Below are positions 22,657 through 33,080 of a stretch of 64,000 bases of DNA, in pieces. The position numbers and the translations under genes are program-made. The notes below the pieces were generated by a model that saw only the letters and a program-made list of their open reading frames with translations, was not told the origin of the DNA and ran no database searches. The DNA comes from Linum tenue (Eukaryota > Streptophyta > Magnoliopsida > Malpighiales > Linaceae), in contig CAMGYJ010000004.1 in assembly GCA_946122785.1 (NCBI GenBank), forward strand, positions 20,544,150 to 20,608,149. Reading direction: 5' to 3'. Position 1 is the first letter of the stretch, and each line of letters opens with the position of its first letter.

Positions 22657-23506
22657 TTTAAAATTTAAATATCATTATTAACTAATTAACACTACTAATA
22701 TTTTGGATTTTTCTCCAAATTTAAGGGGTGCCATGGAACCGCTTATTTGGCCCTAGATACGCCCTTGCCTGTGTGCTATGTACAAGGCTTTTTCTACACC
22801 ATTGTTGTCCTAGCCCTTGGCTGGTCTTGGCTGGTCTTGGACTTTTTGTCCATGGTAAGGAAGTGGTTAAGTATTAAGTGTTGTCTTTAAAGCACATGGT
22901 ATATCACTATGTGGAAAGTTCAAACCCATAAATGGGCTCCCCTTTGAGAATGTGTGTAACAAAATAGTTAAATATCATCATTGGCATCTTCCAACAACTC
23001 GAATTAATGGGACAAGTTGGTTTATGATAGCAACAACCGTCTGTCGTCTCTGGCTAGCTACTAGGTGTTGGTTTAGTTTGGCTTCTTTGGTTCATGTTAT
23101 ACATAAACAGGCCAAACATAGATCGAACTAATATCAAATTTTGACAAAAGACTTATTTACGTTCTTAATGTGTAATCAGTAAATCAAACAATAGTCTTTG
23201 GTCATTTTGGCGTAGCAGTATACCGATGGAGTGAAAGCTCAATATTGTACTTGCAATCTGACAAATTTTTTATTGAATGAGAAATATGATCATAAGTACA
23301 CATGATTCAGCTACAAACTCGCTTTTCACGACTCTAACCACCAACTCACAACTCTAAAAATAATTAGCACCTTGATCAATCACTCAGCTGCAAACTCTCA
23401 ACAACCTTTAACAACTCACATGACTCTATTCACACAAAACAAATCTAAAAAAAAATAACTCAGCTAAAAATAAACCAGTGACGCGATTTGAACTTCTGCT
23501 TTTGAT
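22657..23506. other. Intergenic, no feature recognised
   Basis: No coding pattern. A 12-bp unit GGCTGGTCTTGG-type duplication at about 22818-22842 is the only local repeat seen. Confidence 0.4.
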
Positions 23507-23944
23507 AAGGATGGTAATGGGTCGGGTTTCTCTAAACTGAACTCAATCTTTTGAGTGTAATCATTAAGAAAATCGGTGAAATACCCATTGGATCTTTAGA
23601 AGTAAAAATCTAACTCAATCTAACGAGTACCCATGGGTTCACGAACATAACCATACATTACTTCTTTAAACATCCACATCATAATGTTTTTTAAATTTTT
23701 TCCTACAACTATATCTCCATAAATACTACTAATATCATAAATTATCCATGTTATTATGTTTATATTGCCATAAAGACCAACAATATCAATGAATTATCCA
23801 TATATATTCTGGTTGGATACAGAATGAATTCGTCTTGCTTTATGGGCACATGTCGAGTAAAAAATGGACTGAATTTTACCCATTTTAATCGAATTGAATT
23901 GAATTGGATACTCGTAAATTTGAATTCATCATTTGCCATCCCTA
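23507..23944. mobile_element. Degenerate hAT-type MITE
   Basis: Left end AAGGATGGTAATGGGTCGGG and right end TTTGCCATCCCTA are inverted, and resemble the ends of the 38924-39620 element. Flanking octamers agree at 6 of 8 positions, so an old 8-bp duplication is plausible. Confidence 0.5.
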
Positions 23945-24187
23945 TTTTTAATGCCTCTTCCAATCCTGTTCAAACAAGGAGAACGAGTATTGGAAATCCT
24001 TCTGCAACTCTGATTCTAGCGTGGACTTGAAATCACGCACACATGAACGGGAACGGATCAGGTAAGTAATTTTATGGTGAGTAACCATGAGTAACCCGTC
24101 CACATCAGCATGACATCAGCATCTCTCTCTCCTGGAAAGCCTTTAATTTTCCCCTCATTAATCTTTGACGGGCGATTTCTCGCTCGT

Positions 24188-24748
24188 TTTAAGTTGAATT
24201 TTTTTTTTTGCACAGTTAGATCAGATTAATTGTGCTCTTCAAAATTATATCCATTTTGATATATTTTTCGAACAAAAAAATTGAGTCATTTTTTACGAGT
24301 CTATACCATATGGTATTGACTAGTATTGAAATAAGAGCATACCTATGGTTTGAAAAGCGTACCATGGTGGTATGAACAAACCAAGACTGTAGGATGGTTG
24401 AATACACGATAGTAGAAGTATATTAACTGTTATTTACGACTTTTAACATTGTGTACCTCAAGATACCATCTCGTACTAGCCTACTAGGGTGATATTGTGT
24501 GGTATTTTTTGGTCATGTAATTTGTTCACGCAGAAATTTGTAGATCCAATAGATCATGATGAACACATTCCTTCTGTGCAAATGTTTTCAAAAACGAATT
24601 AAAACGAAGAAGATACCATATGGTATGCAGTTGGTACCAAGAAGCAAGAATTTTTTTCAAAAAATATTGAAAATTGTTCTCATTTTGTAGAGCACAACGA
24701 ACTCGTTCCATCTGTGCAAAAAAAAAAAATTAAAATCCAAGTTAAAAT
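24188..24748. mobile_element. MITE-like inverted-repeat element
   Basis: TTTTAAGTTG...TTTTTGCACAG near the left end is mirrored by CTGTGCAAAA...CCAAGTTAAAA at the right. The interior has two CCATATGG palindromes. About 560 bp, non-coding. Termini are only approximate and no duplication was confirmed. Confidence 0.45.
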
Positions 24749-25468
24749 GAAAAAAATATGAGTTGATGTAGAAAGTTAGGGAAAATAAAAATGTCATTTA
24801 ATTCTCCATCCTTAGATTTGGATTTTCTAAATGAATGGTCCATATTTAGTTATTGATGGGTGCATAACTCATGCACACTATCTTCAGCCCACATGAACCC
24901 TTGAGTACATGTCTGTCCACTTGTGATTCACATTTTCGGGACAGGTTACGGTGATTACTACATAAGTAGTAATCACCGTGGTTACTAAGGGTAAATTGGG
25001 TATGAAAAATAAATTGTATTAATTAATTTTTTTAATAAATTAAATTTTAGGTAGTTACAAAAATCTATTAATTACAATTCTCTCTCTTTCTCTCACTTCC
25101 ATAATCTTCAGCCAGATCCCGTTTCCTTATTTTTCTCAATCTTTCTGCAAAAGAAAAAAAAACATGAAATCACTACCAATCCATTAGACAATCACTACCA
25201 CTTTGAAAAATATCAATACCATTGCAGAAATAAATCTATACCATTACACGAAAACTACCAATATAAACAGTCTACCAATATAAATCTATACCATTTCACA
25301 AAAAATCAATACCATTGCAGACTGAATCCATACAAATACATGCAAATTAATACCATTACATGATAATCAATACCAATGCGACAAAAACAATACCAATGCA
25401 AAAAAAAAACACTACCACTATGAAAAAATAACTACCAATGCGAAAAAAATCATATCTAGGGTTTTTAT

Positions 25469-25609
25469 TCATCCCACCTTTTTCAGCGAATCTGTCGACC
25501 CGAGTAACTCCATTGCTAATGCTCTGGAGAGCAGTGATTTCCCAATTCCGGTTGGGCCGTGAAAGAAGAAGCTGGCGAATGACTTGTTGTATAGACGGGC
25601 GCCGGTCAC
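25469..25609 (-). pseudogene. Captured fragment of a Clp/Hsp100-type ATPase gene
   Basis: One minus-strand frame reads NKSFASFFFHGPTGIGKS followed by LLSRALAMELLGSTDSL. GPTGIGKS fits the Walker A motif of the second AAA+ domain of ClpB/ClpC proteins, with the usual FASF lead-in, ALA and GS positions. A GTGGGA splice-donor-like site and an in-frame stop follow. 47 codons, no Walker B. A related AAA+ family is possible. Confidence 0.55.
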
Positions 25610-25756
25610 GGGGGTGGGGTTGGGGTGGTCGGAGGGAGGGAGGGAGAGACAAAAAAAAAATTCTAAAACCTCCTAAAGAGCTTCTTTGTCTAGCTAGCTA
25701 CACTCTAATTTGAAAGCCATAAAAAACAATGGAAGGCAAAACAACAGGGGACTTAC

Positions 25757-25886
25757 GAAATGGTCGGCTCCAAGGATCCAATAGAAGTGAAGGTTCTTGT
25801 AGGATTTAAGGAATCCCTTCGTCCCACCTTCGCCACAGTACAGAGCAGTTCTCCTTGTTGCTGTGAAGTTCGAAAGCTCTTTCCAC
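25757..25886 (-). pseudogene. Captured exon of a serine carboxypeptidase-like gene
   Basis: A complete exon between a TGCATGCAG acceptor and a GTAAGT donor. It encodes WKELSNFTATRRTALYC, then GTKGFLKSYKNLHFYWILGADHF. The last part is the block that precedes the catalytic His of SCPL proteins of the SCPL50/51 type, normally GAGH; here the second Gly is Asp. The catalytic Ser and Asp are in other exons and absent. Not functional. Confidence 0.75.
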
Positions 25887-26116
25887 CTGCATGCAAACAT
25901 CAGATAGGGAGAGACGGCGGCTAGGTAGATAGGTTGTATTAAGGTTTGAGTATAATATATAGAGTAATCAGGTGTGGTATGTTTTTCATTTCCTAAATTA
26001 CCCTTAGCTAATCTTAATCGTTAATTTAAAAATATAATAAAATAAAGATAATGAATGGTATAGATGTTGGTAGCCACCGTAATACTCAAAATTGAGTAAC
26101 CACCCTAACCTATTCC

Positions 26117-26321
26117 CACATTTTGTCAAATACACTGTTGTACCCTAACCTAATCTCGTTTCAAAATGAAAGTGAAATCGATAATGTAAGAAAGTAAAGT
26201 GTACATAAACTTGTGTGGTTTACTAAGATGATGTGTTAGTTACGATCAGGTACATGAGAGAGCAGTTTCACTATACTTGAAAATATACTTATTACAGAAG
26301 AGATTGAAAAAGTATATATAT
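26117..26321. other. Short intergenic stretch, nothing recognised
   Basis: AT-rich; no ORF, repeat or RNA structure seen. Confidence 0.4.
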
Positions 26322-26800
26322 GGGGAGTTCTACGGTACCCAGGGTGAAATCTGGGGTACCACATACCTTGAGTAAGAAAACGCTATCCAGAACTTGAATT
26401 GACTGATCTTTCGGACATGATACTATACTCTAACCCCTAATGGGTGAATCCCAGTCCCCAATGATTTTTGCTATTTAGACAAAGAATTAATCGGAGTTTG
26501 GGACATAATACTATACCCTAACCCCTAATGGGTGAATCCCAGTCCCCAATTCACTAACCCAAAGCATGAGATTCGTTTAATCTTAAAAATGAAAATCAAC
26601 GATTCTTATTCGTCGAAATTTTCATTGGTTTTCATTTTAAGATTAAACGAACCTCATGGTTTGGGTTACAAAATTAGGGACTGGGGTTCACCCATTAGAG
26701 GTTAGGGTATAGTATCATGCCCCAAACTCCGATTAATTCATGATCTATATAGCAAAACTCAATGGGGCGTACGCTAGGTTAGCGTACGCTAGCCTGAACC
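26322..26800. mobile_element. Composite of MITE families 1 and 2
   Basis: Starts with about 120 bp of the family 1 end, then repeats the block CCCTAACCCCTAATGGGTGAATCCCAG twice (26422-26447 and 26517-26545). An inverted-repeat element follows with a hairpin centre near 26620, ending in a GTACGCTAG-rich terminus at 26800. A TA microsatellite follows. Looks like one MITE inserted in another. Confidence 0.55.
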
Positions 26801-26820
26801 ATATATATATATATATATAT

Positions 26821-29792
26821 GGTGACTACTTCAGTGCACCCACTTTTTTTAGTGCACTGAACGCACTCATTTTTTAGTTTAATCCTCACCGTTCAATATA
26901 TCTAGCGGTTCAGAATAATTGATAATTTTCTAATTAATTATTAACTAATAAACTATTTTATATTTATTAAGCTAATTTCAATTTATTAATAATTGCAATT
27001 AAATCCCTCACGTTAACCCTCCTGTCCGCGTTCCTTTTCCACTCTTCTACTAACCCCTCTCCTTCCTCTCACCAACAGAGACATTTATTTCCCTTCCCAA
27101 CCTTCGTGAAGCTTCCCGATTAGCGTTCCTCCCTCAAATTAATAACACAACATTTGGTCTCTATTTTGCATTTCCTCTTCCCATCTGAAGAATTGTGGGC
27201 CGGTGAATGTCAGTGCGCCGCCGACTCCATGATCGGAAACCTCCATATCGATGTCTCCGATCAATCCAACCCTCTTTACATCCATATCGGCCTTCCGTTG
27301 ATTGATTGATTGATTCGCGGAATCATCAGATCTGATGATTTGCGGCGGAGCTAGGAAGAGAGAAATATGGAATTGGCAGCATGCAAGAGGAAAGGCGACG
27401 AAGACTCTGTTGAATCCGACGGGGACGTTGCTAGAAGGAGTAGCGCCAGGAACAGATCCGGCGATGGGCGAGCTGGCGGGGATGGTGGGGAAAGTCTGGG
27501 AAATCGGCGAAAGGGGGTGCCGGTGGAGGGAGTTGGGGATAGGGTGAGTGGGTTCGGAATTCGCGATTTCCGAATGAATTTTGTGGCCGCGGATGATTTT
27601 GCGCGCTTTGGTTTGCTGAAAACCCTGAATTGCATGAGAATGTTCGTAGTTTTGTTCTGTCGACTCTGTTTCTGATAACCAATCTGTTTTTACAATATAA
27701 TCCACTTCAAGGATTTCTGAAACGATCTTTCAGTATATTTCATTGCATTGTACGGTTGCACCGCCATGAGAGTCTTCACATCTGTGCAAATACGGAATTG
27801 TGATTTATTGCTATGTTCTTGGAGAGTGATACGCAGGTACGCAGGGGAGCGAATGTGATCGAGATTGGCGAATCCATGATGGATGACATATTGGTGTCTG
27901 TGTTGATTTAGCCGAGAGCGATACTGATAGCATCGTATTTGCACGTGTTTTCATTCTGGTTTCCTGTCCATTTTGGCTCGAATTGATTGTTCCTTGGCCT
28001 ATTTTACGCTAGGTTGTGTTGTTTTGTCGTATTTCAGGTCCTAGCAAGTAAAGAGGTGCATAGGCGCAAGTTTCGGGTCATTTGGAGGTCAATTGGCGAG
28101 TCACAGAGAGAATTACGGGCAGCCCATGCCAAATTACGGCCTTAATTGGCCAGGCATGCCCGTAATTAAATGGCCGAGCCTTCTCCCCAGAATTCCCTCT
28201 CGGTGGTAAAATTACGGGCAAGATCCCAAGAATTACGGCCGTAATTCCCAAATTACTGGCGGTAATTTGTAAATTACGGGCGTATCTCCTCCCCCTGCAG
28301 CCTAAGTGAAACGTGCGTTTTGGTGCGAATTACGGGCAGGACGTGATTACGGCCGTAATTCTGCCCGTAATTCGCCCAGAGTCGGGTTTTTGGAGGCAGA
28401 TTCGAGCCAAGGAAGAGGAATTCGATTTTCTGGGCAAAAACAGAGTTTTAGAGAGAGAAAGAGCGAAGAACAAACCCTAGGAGCTATTTTGGAGTGAATT
28501 TCTCATCATTGAAGCCCAGATTGCGTCCCTAGGAGTGAAGATTGACATCCCAGAGTAGATTTTCCTCATCTTTATGAGTATGACTACTCTGATTTCTGTT
28601 TTCCTTTCTCTCTCTATGGAGTAGAACCTCTCTCTCACTTGGGTATGAAGAACCCTAGTTCCTTTTGTTAGGGATTTGATTGTAATGACTTGGGATGATA
28701 TTACTGTTTGATTTTAATCGAATGATGCATGTTTATTGAATTGATTTGAGTCTGATCAGCTTTTCTCAATTTCTGCTGCAACCTGAGATAGATAGAATCT
28801 GATTGGGTTGTTAGAGCCTCTTCATTCGATAGTAGGAGATTGGCTATACGAGAGTTAGCCAGTTTACTGCTTTGTACTGGAATTCAATTCCAGTAGTGGA
28901 GTTCTGTGTTCATAGCCTCAGCTCTCTATCCCGGTGAAGACTAGTCGGCTGCCGGGTAGTTAGACTGAGAGGGCTTGGTCAGCTTAAGAGATTCCAAGCT
29001 ACTGTCGGATCTTCCGCAGTCTAATCAGCAGTAAATAAACCCAGGGAATTGCAATTGAACCTAACTAAGGGGCTAGGGGGACTCATTCCCGAGTGACTCT
29101 TACCTGCTTTAGAAAACCGAACAGTTTACTGCTTTCTTACTGCTTTTGCTTTTAAACAACAATCACTCGAACTAGTTTGCTAGATAATAGAGAATCACGG
29201 AGTAAGCAGTAGATCTAGACCCCGGGTTGATAATATAACTTGCCTGTTACTGCATTCCCGGACTGCGATTACACTTGGTCGCAGTTTGGTGTTGTGTTTT
29301 AGCGTGTCAGATACTCACAGTCATTTCATTTCCGCCCAGCAAAGCTTGTTTGTAATTTAATCCATCATAGCCCAGTAAAACAAATGGTAAGCCCAAATCC
29401 TAGAAAGAGACGATTTCATGGACCAAATCAAGAACGAAAAGTTATTTTCTCTGATTCCATGTTGAGCATGCCGGAATCGCCTGAGACGGTTTAGTGGCGG
29501 AGGACGACGATGTCGGGCACTACAAACTATTCGTCGCCTGCCACTGGGATAGTATTGACGGTGGAAGCGGGGAAAAGAAACGGCGAAGAGAAAGGGTTAA
29601 TGTTAGGGGTTTAATTGCAATTATCAATAACTATAAATTCGTTTAAGAAATATAAAATAGTTTATTAGTTAATAATTAATTAGAAAATTATCAATTATTC
29701 TGAACCGCTAGATATATTGAACGGTGAGGATTAAATCAAAAAGTGGGTGCGTTCAGTGCACCCAAAAAAGTGAGTGCACCGAAGACGCCACC
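26821..29792. mobile_element. 3-kb inverted-repeat element with family 3 ends
   Basis: About 190-bp terminal inverted repeats (26821-27005 and 29600-29792) match almost base for base across the block containing CTCACCGTTCAATATATC. Both ends abut TA microsatellites. Interior sequence (27010-27924 and 29310-29600) is GC-richer, gene-like and interrupted by a solo LTR. The ORFs at 27139-27705 (minus) and 27367-27675 (plus) overlap each other. The plus frame has an ATG in leader-like context and a GTGAGT donor at about 27541, so it may be a captured first exon. I do not recognise the gene. Confidence 0.65.
27925..29309 (+). mobile_element. Solo LTR related to element B
   Basis: 1385 bp, TGATAGCATC...AGCGTGTCA. 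The target duplication GATAC is at 27920-27924 and 29310-29314. The 3' two thirds are closely related to the LTRs of element B (shared GAACCCTAGTTCC, TAGATCTAGACCCCGGGTTG and TTAGCGTGTCA). The 5' part has its own AATTACGGCCGTAATT palindromes. Solo LTRs arise by recombination between the two LTRs of one element. Confidence 0.9.
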
Positions 29793-29809
29793 ATATATAT
29801 ATATATATA

Positions 29810-30214
29810 GTGAGTTCTACGGTACCCCGGGTGAAATCCGGGGTACCGCATACCTTGAGTAAGAAAACCCTATCTAGAACTTGAATTGACTGATCTTTCG
29901 GACATTATACTATACTCTAACCCATAAAGATCAAAATCTAGGTCTTAATTCACTAAATCTTATACCCCAAGATCAATTTAATTAGAAACAATAATCGACG
30001 GTTATGATTCGTCCAAATATAGGCAAAAAAAGTAATGCTCCATCTTAGGGTTTATAGTTTATGATTTAGATAATTAGGACCCAGGGTTCACTCATTAAGG
30101 GTTAGGGTATAGTATCATGCCCAAAAATCATGCTAATTCGAGGTCTAGATAGCGTTTTCATACTCAAGGTATGCGGTACCACGTGGTGAGTTCTACGGTA
30201 CCCCGGGTGAAATC
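29810..30214. mobile_element. MITE family 1, full copy plus a second terminus
   Basis: 29810-30180 follows the 3993-4397 copy base for base along most of its length. At 30185 a second family 1 terminus (GAGTTCTACGGTACCCCGGG) begins and stops at 30214 in a TA run, indicating a nested or partially duplicated end. Confidence 0.7.
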
Positions 30215-30263
30215 ATATATATATATATATATATATGGTGATGACTGGTGTACGTCATACGTA

Positions 30264-30323
<60 letters not shown>
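30215..30323. repeat. TA microsatellites around a MITE family 2 terminus
   Basis: Two TA arrays (30215-30236 and 30268-30323) bracket a 30-bp piece with GTACGTCATACGTATACTATA, a family 2 end. Confidence 0.8.
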
Positions 30324-30328
<5 letters not shown>

Positions 30329-30659
30329 TGATCTTGTCTCATATGCTACTCGAATCTCGTCTTTCCAATTGAAGAGTCTAATACATTTTCTCTTTTTTGC
30401 AGATTACGGAAAATACATAATTATCTGCAAGATTTGAAGAATTATTTTTTCTTTATAGAAGACAATTACTTTTATTTTAGTAGAACTCTGTTAAGGATTG
30501 TCATTCTATTTTGGAGGCCATCTTTGTTGGATTTTCTTTTGTGAGAATCTTTGTTGGATATTTAATAATATTATTTATAGAGTATTTATTATGTTAAATT
30601 TGGCAACATTATTTAATATGCTATATATTATCAAAATAAATTGTGGATCCACAAAAAAA
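30324..30659. other. AT-rich spacer, no gene recognised
   Basis: Only short low-complexity ORFs. Confidence 0.4.
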
Positions 30660-31609
30660 AAAAAAGAGTATTTGAGCGACAATTGATTTGCATATTATAG
30701 CCACGATTTATCATACCGAAACCAACAACCAAATTTTTACGGAAATAATTTTTTACAAAAGCGTAATGTAAAATTAGCTACAGTTACAAAGCAATTTAGA
30801 CATAAAGTTCCACCATAGCTAGATGTAAAATATGTAGCCCCAATCATTTTTTGTAACGAAAATTTAAAGTATCTAGTCACAAAATTATTTGTGGCAAAAT
30901 TATGAATGATTGAGCCACGATTGTTATTACATGAAGCAAGGAAACAAGCGATATAGCTATAGAATTATTTGTGGCAAATAATTTGTTTACTTTTAGCCAC
31001 AGCACGTCTTTCTGAAGCTATTTAAACCTTTTGCCATGATGCTTTATATTAGTAACAAGAACTTTGATATTATAGTTACAAATCGATTCGTAGCAAAAGA
31101 ATAAATATTCTATCCATAAAAAAGTATTTAAAGCTATAGCCTATATCTTTAGCCACAGTTTTTTCGTAGGAAGAAATAGAATTTTCTAGTTACAAGAATA
31201 TTTGTGGCAAATCAACAACTAAAAGAGCCACAAGAAATCTTGTCTGAAGATATATATAACTCGTACTTTATGGCAAGAAACATATTTTGACAAATCCCAA
31301 ATGAAACTATTTGTGGCAAATTATTAGATAAAGCCATGCATTATAGTCTTTATAGCTAAATATATTGATGGTTCTACTACTTATAATAACTTTTGTAGCA
31401 AGAACATATCGCCTTTTTAGCGATGTTACATGTAGTTCATAGTTAAAACAAGCCATGTAAGTGACAAAATACATAGCTAACCTTTAGCTGCGACACTTTT
31501 AGCCACACAAGCTACAAGGCGAATTATTTATAGCTATATGATATAGCTACAAAATAGTTAGTTTTAGCCATGAAAAAAATCATGACTACATGTGTGTTTT
31601 CTTGTATTG
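30660..31609. mobile_element. CACTA-type element remnant with subterminal repeats
   Basis: The right end TTTTCTTGTATTG is one base away from the canonical complement of CACTACAAGAAAA. The preceding 900 bp hold about 15 scattered copies of TAGCCACA / TTTGTGGCAA in both orientations, the dense subterminal repeats typical of CACTA elements. No transposase and no left terminus were found. Confidence 0.55.
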
Positions 31610-31861
31610 AGAACTGACAGTTACGCTAACTTCGGGCCAAACTAGGGTATTAACCAATTCTAAATTTCTATGTTAATTATCAAATCTCCTACATCTTAAA
31701 CCACAGCAAACTATAAAATTAATTTTATCTACTTATTTCTACATTAATACATTTTTGGTTGGCAATATACACTTGTATAGCCAAAACTCTACCGTTTGGA
31801 GATATACCACTTATAGCCAGTTTTAGTTGTTTAAGGACAAATATAGCCATTTCAGCCGCAC
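31610..31861. other. MULE terminus remnant and AT-rich spacer
   Basis: 31610-31651 is the same terminus as at 22600-22656 (CTTCGGGCCAAACTAGGGTATTAACC). The rest holds TATAGCCA motifs but nothing codes. Confidence 0.5.
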
Positions 31862-31912
31862 CCTCCAAGCGGTTCAGGGTACGCGCCCTCGAATCCTCCC
31901 CCACCGAGAAGG

Positions 31913-32130
31913 ATGGACGCCGGACGCCTGGCGCCTAGGGGAGCAGGAGCCTTTGCTGAATACACCGACACACTGAAAAACATACTCCAGCACGTCAAGG
32001 AGAAGGGGTATCACATCAGGTGGCCGAGCCCCATGAGGGGGCAGCCCAATGAACGGAATCTGGATCGATATTGTGACTTTCACTGTGAGGTGGGCACCAT
32101 ACAGCCGACTGTTATCAACTGAAGACCGAG
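31913..32130 (+). pseudogene. C-terminal end of gag (Tat element)
   Basis: Residues with ILQHVKEKGYHIRWP and NLDRYCDFH correspond to the end of gag with a CCHC-like zinc-binding segment. A frame change inside the segment destroys the later Cys/His positions. Confidence 0.6.
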
Positions 32131-32961
32131 TTGCAGGGCCTGGCTGACAGAGGGATGCTCAACGACTTCGTCAGGAAGCCTGAGGAGAGAGCGCACCGTG
32201 CGTGCGTGGCCGGCATGGAAAAGGTGAGGGAAGAGCTACCACCCCCGCCCTATGACCTTGACCAAGAAAATGCGCCCGAGCGGGTGCACCTGACCATTGA
32301 AACCATTTTGGGAACGGTGGACTTGAGGGAAAAAATAGAGGCAAATCGCCGCCTGAGAGCGGCATCGGCAGATGTGCAGGAGGCGATCGATATCAGCTTC
32401 AACAGGGCGTCAGAGGAAGCGTGCATGCTCCCTTCGATGGACGCCCTAGAAATACAAGGAGTGGTGGCGGGGTGCCAGGTTAGAAGGATGCTCGTCGACA
32501 CGGGAAGTTCGATGGACGTGTTGTTCAAGGATACAGTGGTGCGCATGCAGTTATCGCCGGAGCTTATCAGACCATCGGAGTCGGTGCTGGTCGGCTTTTC
32601 AGGGGCGCCAGCAAAAGTGATAGGGCGAGTATGCCTGCCGGTCACCTTGGGAGATGGGGAGCAAAGGGTGACGCGTGCCATCGATTTTGCGATAGTTGAC
32701 TGCCCGTCACCATACAACGCAATTCTGGGAAGACCCCTCCTGGCCTTATTCAACGGGGTGGCCTCTACATGTCATCAAATCTTAAAGTTCATCGCTCCGC
32801 AAGGAGTAGGAGTAGCCCGAGGGCGAGGCGCCCCGCGGTATGTGAAGGAAACGGGACGGAAGCGGAGATCTTCCGATGCAAGGGTCAACGTAATGGAAAC
32901 CGTGGCAGAAGAGGCGCCCCCCGAGCCGAAGCTGCCGACAGAGAGCTTATGGTCTCGCTAG
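32131..32961 (+). pseudogene. Aspartic protease region (Tat element)
   Basis: 276 codons open. The active-site loop LVDTGSSMDVLF is at about residues 119-130, and the flap-region AILGRPLL at about 197-204, as in plant gypsy proteases. The frame is lost at the C-terminal end, where pol should continue; the expected continuation is in another frame at 32953-33065 and then meets a TAG. Confidence 0.75.
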
Positions 32962-33080
32962 ACGAAGAACGCCCAGAAAGGCAAGTGAGAATATCGGCGG
33001 AGGCGCCCGACGAGATGAAGGAGCGCATCATCGCCCTCCTGAGGGAGTTCGTGGAACGTTTTGCCTAGAGTGCGTTAGAA

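Larger units (their letters stand above)
24937..26116 (-). mobile_element. Pack-MULE with fragments of two genes
   Basis: The ends GGACAGGTTACGGTG (left) and CACCCTAACCTATTCC (right) are inverted, and the similarity extends inward (AAGGGTAAATTGGG versus the complement of AATTACCCTTAGC). CACATTTT flanks both sides (24929-24936 and 26117-26124), close to the 9-bp duplication expected of MULEs. A simple-repeat-like tract of ACCAAT units fills 25180-25440. Cargo lies on the minus strand. Confidence 0.7.

Noticed and set aside
27139..27705. 188-codon minus-strand ORF
   Set aside because: Overlaps a plus-strand frame with better gene-like context, lies within a transposon, and has no recognisable domain.
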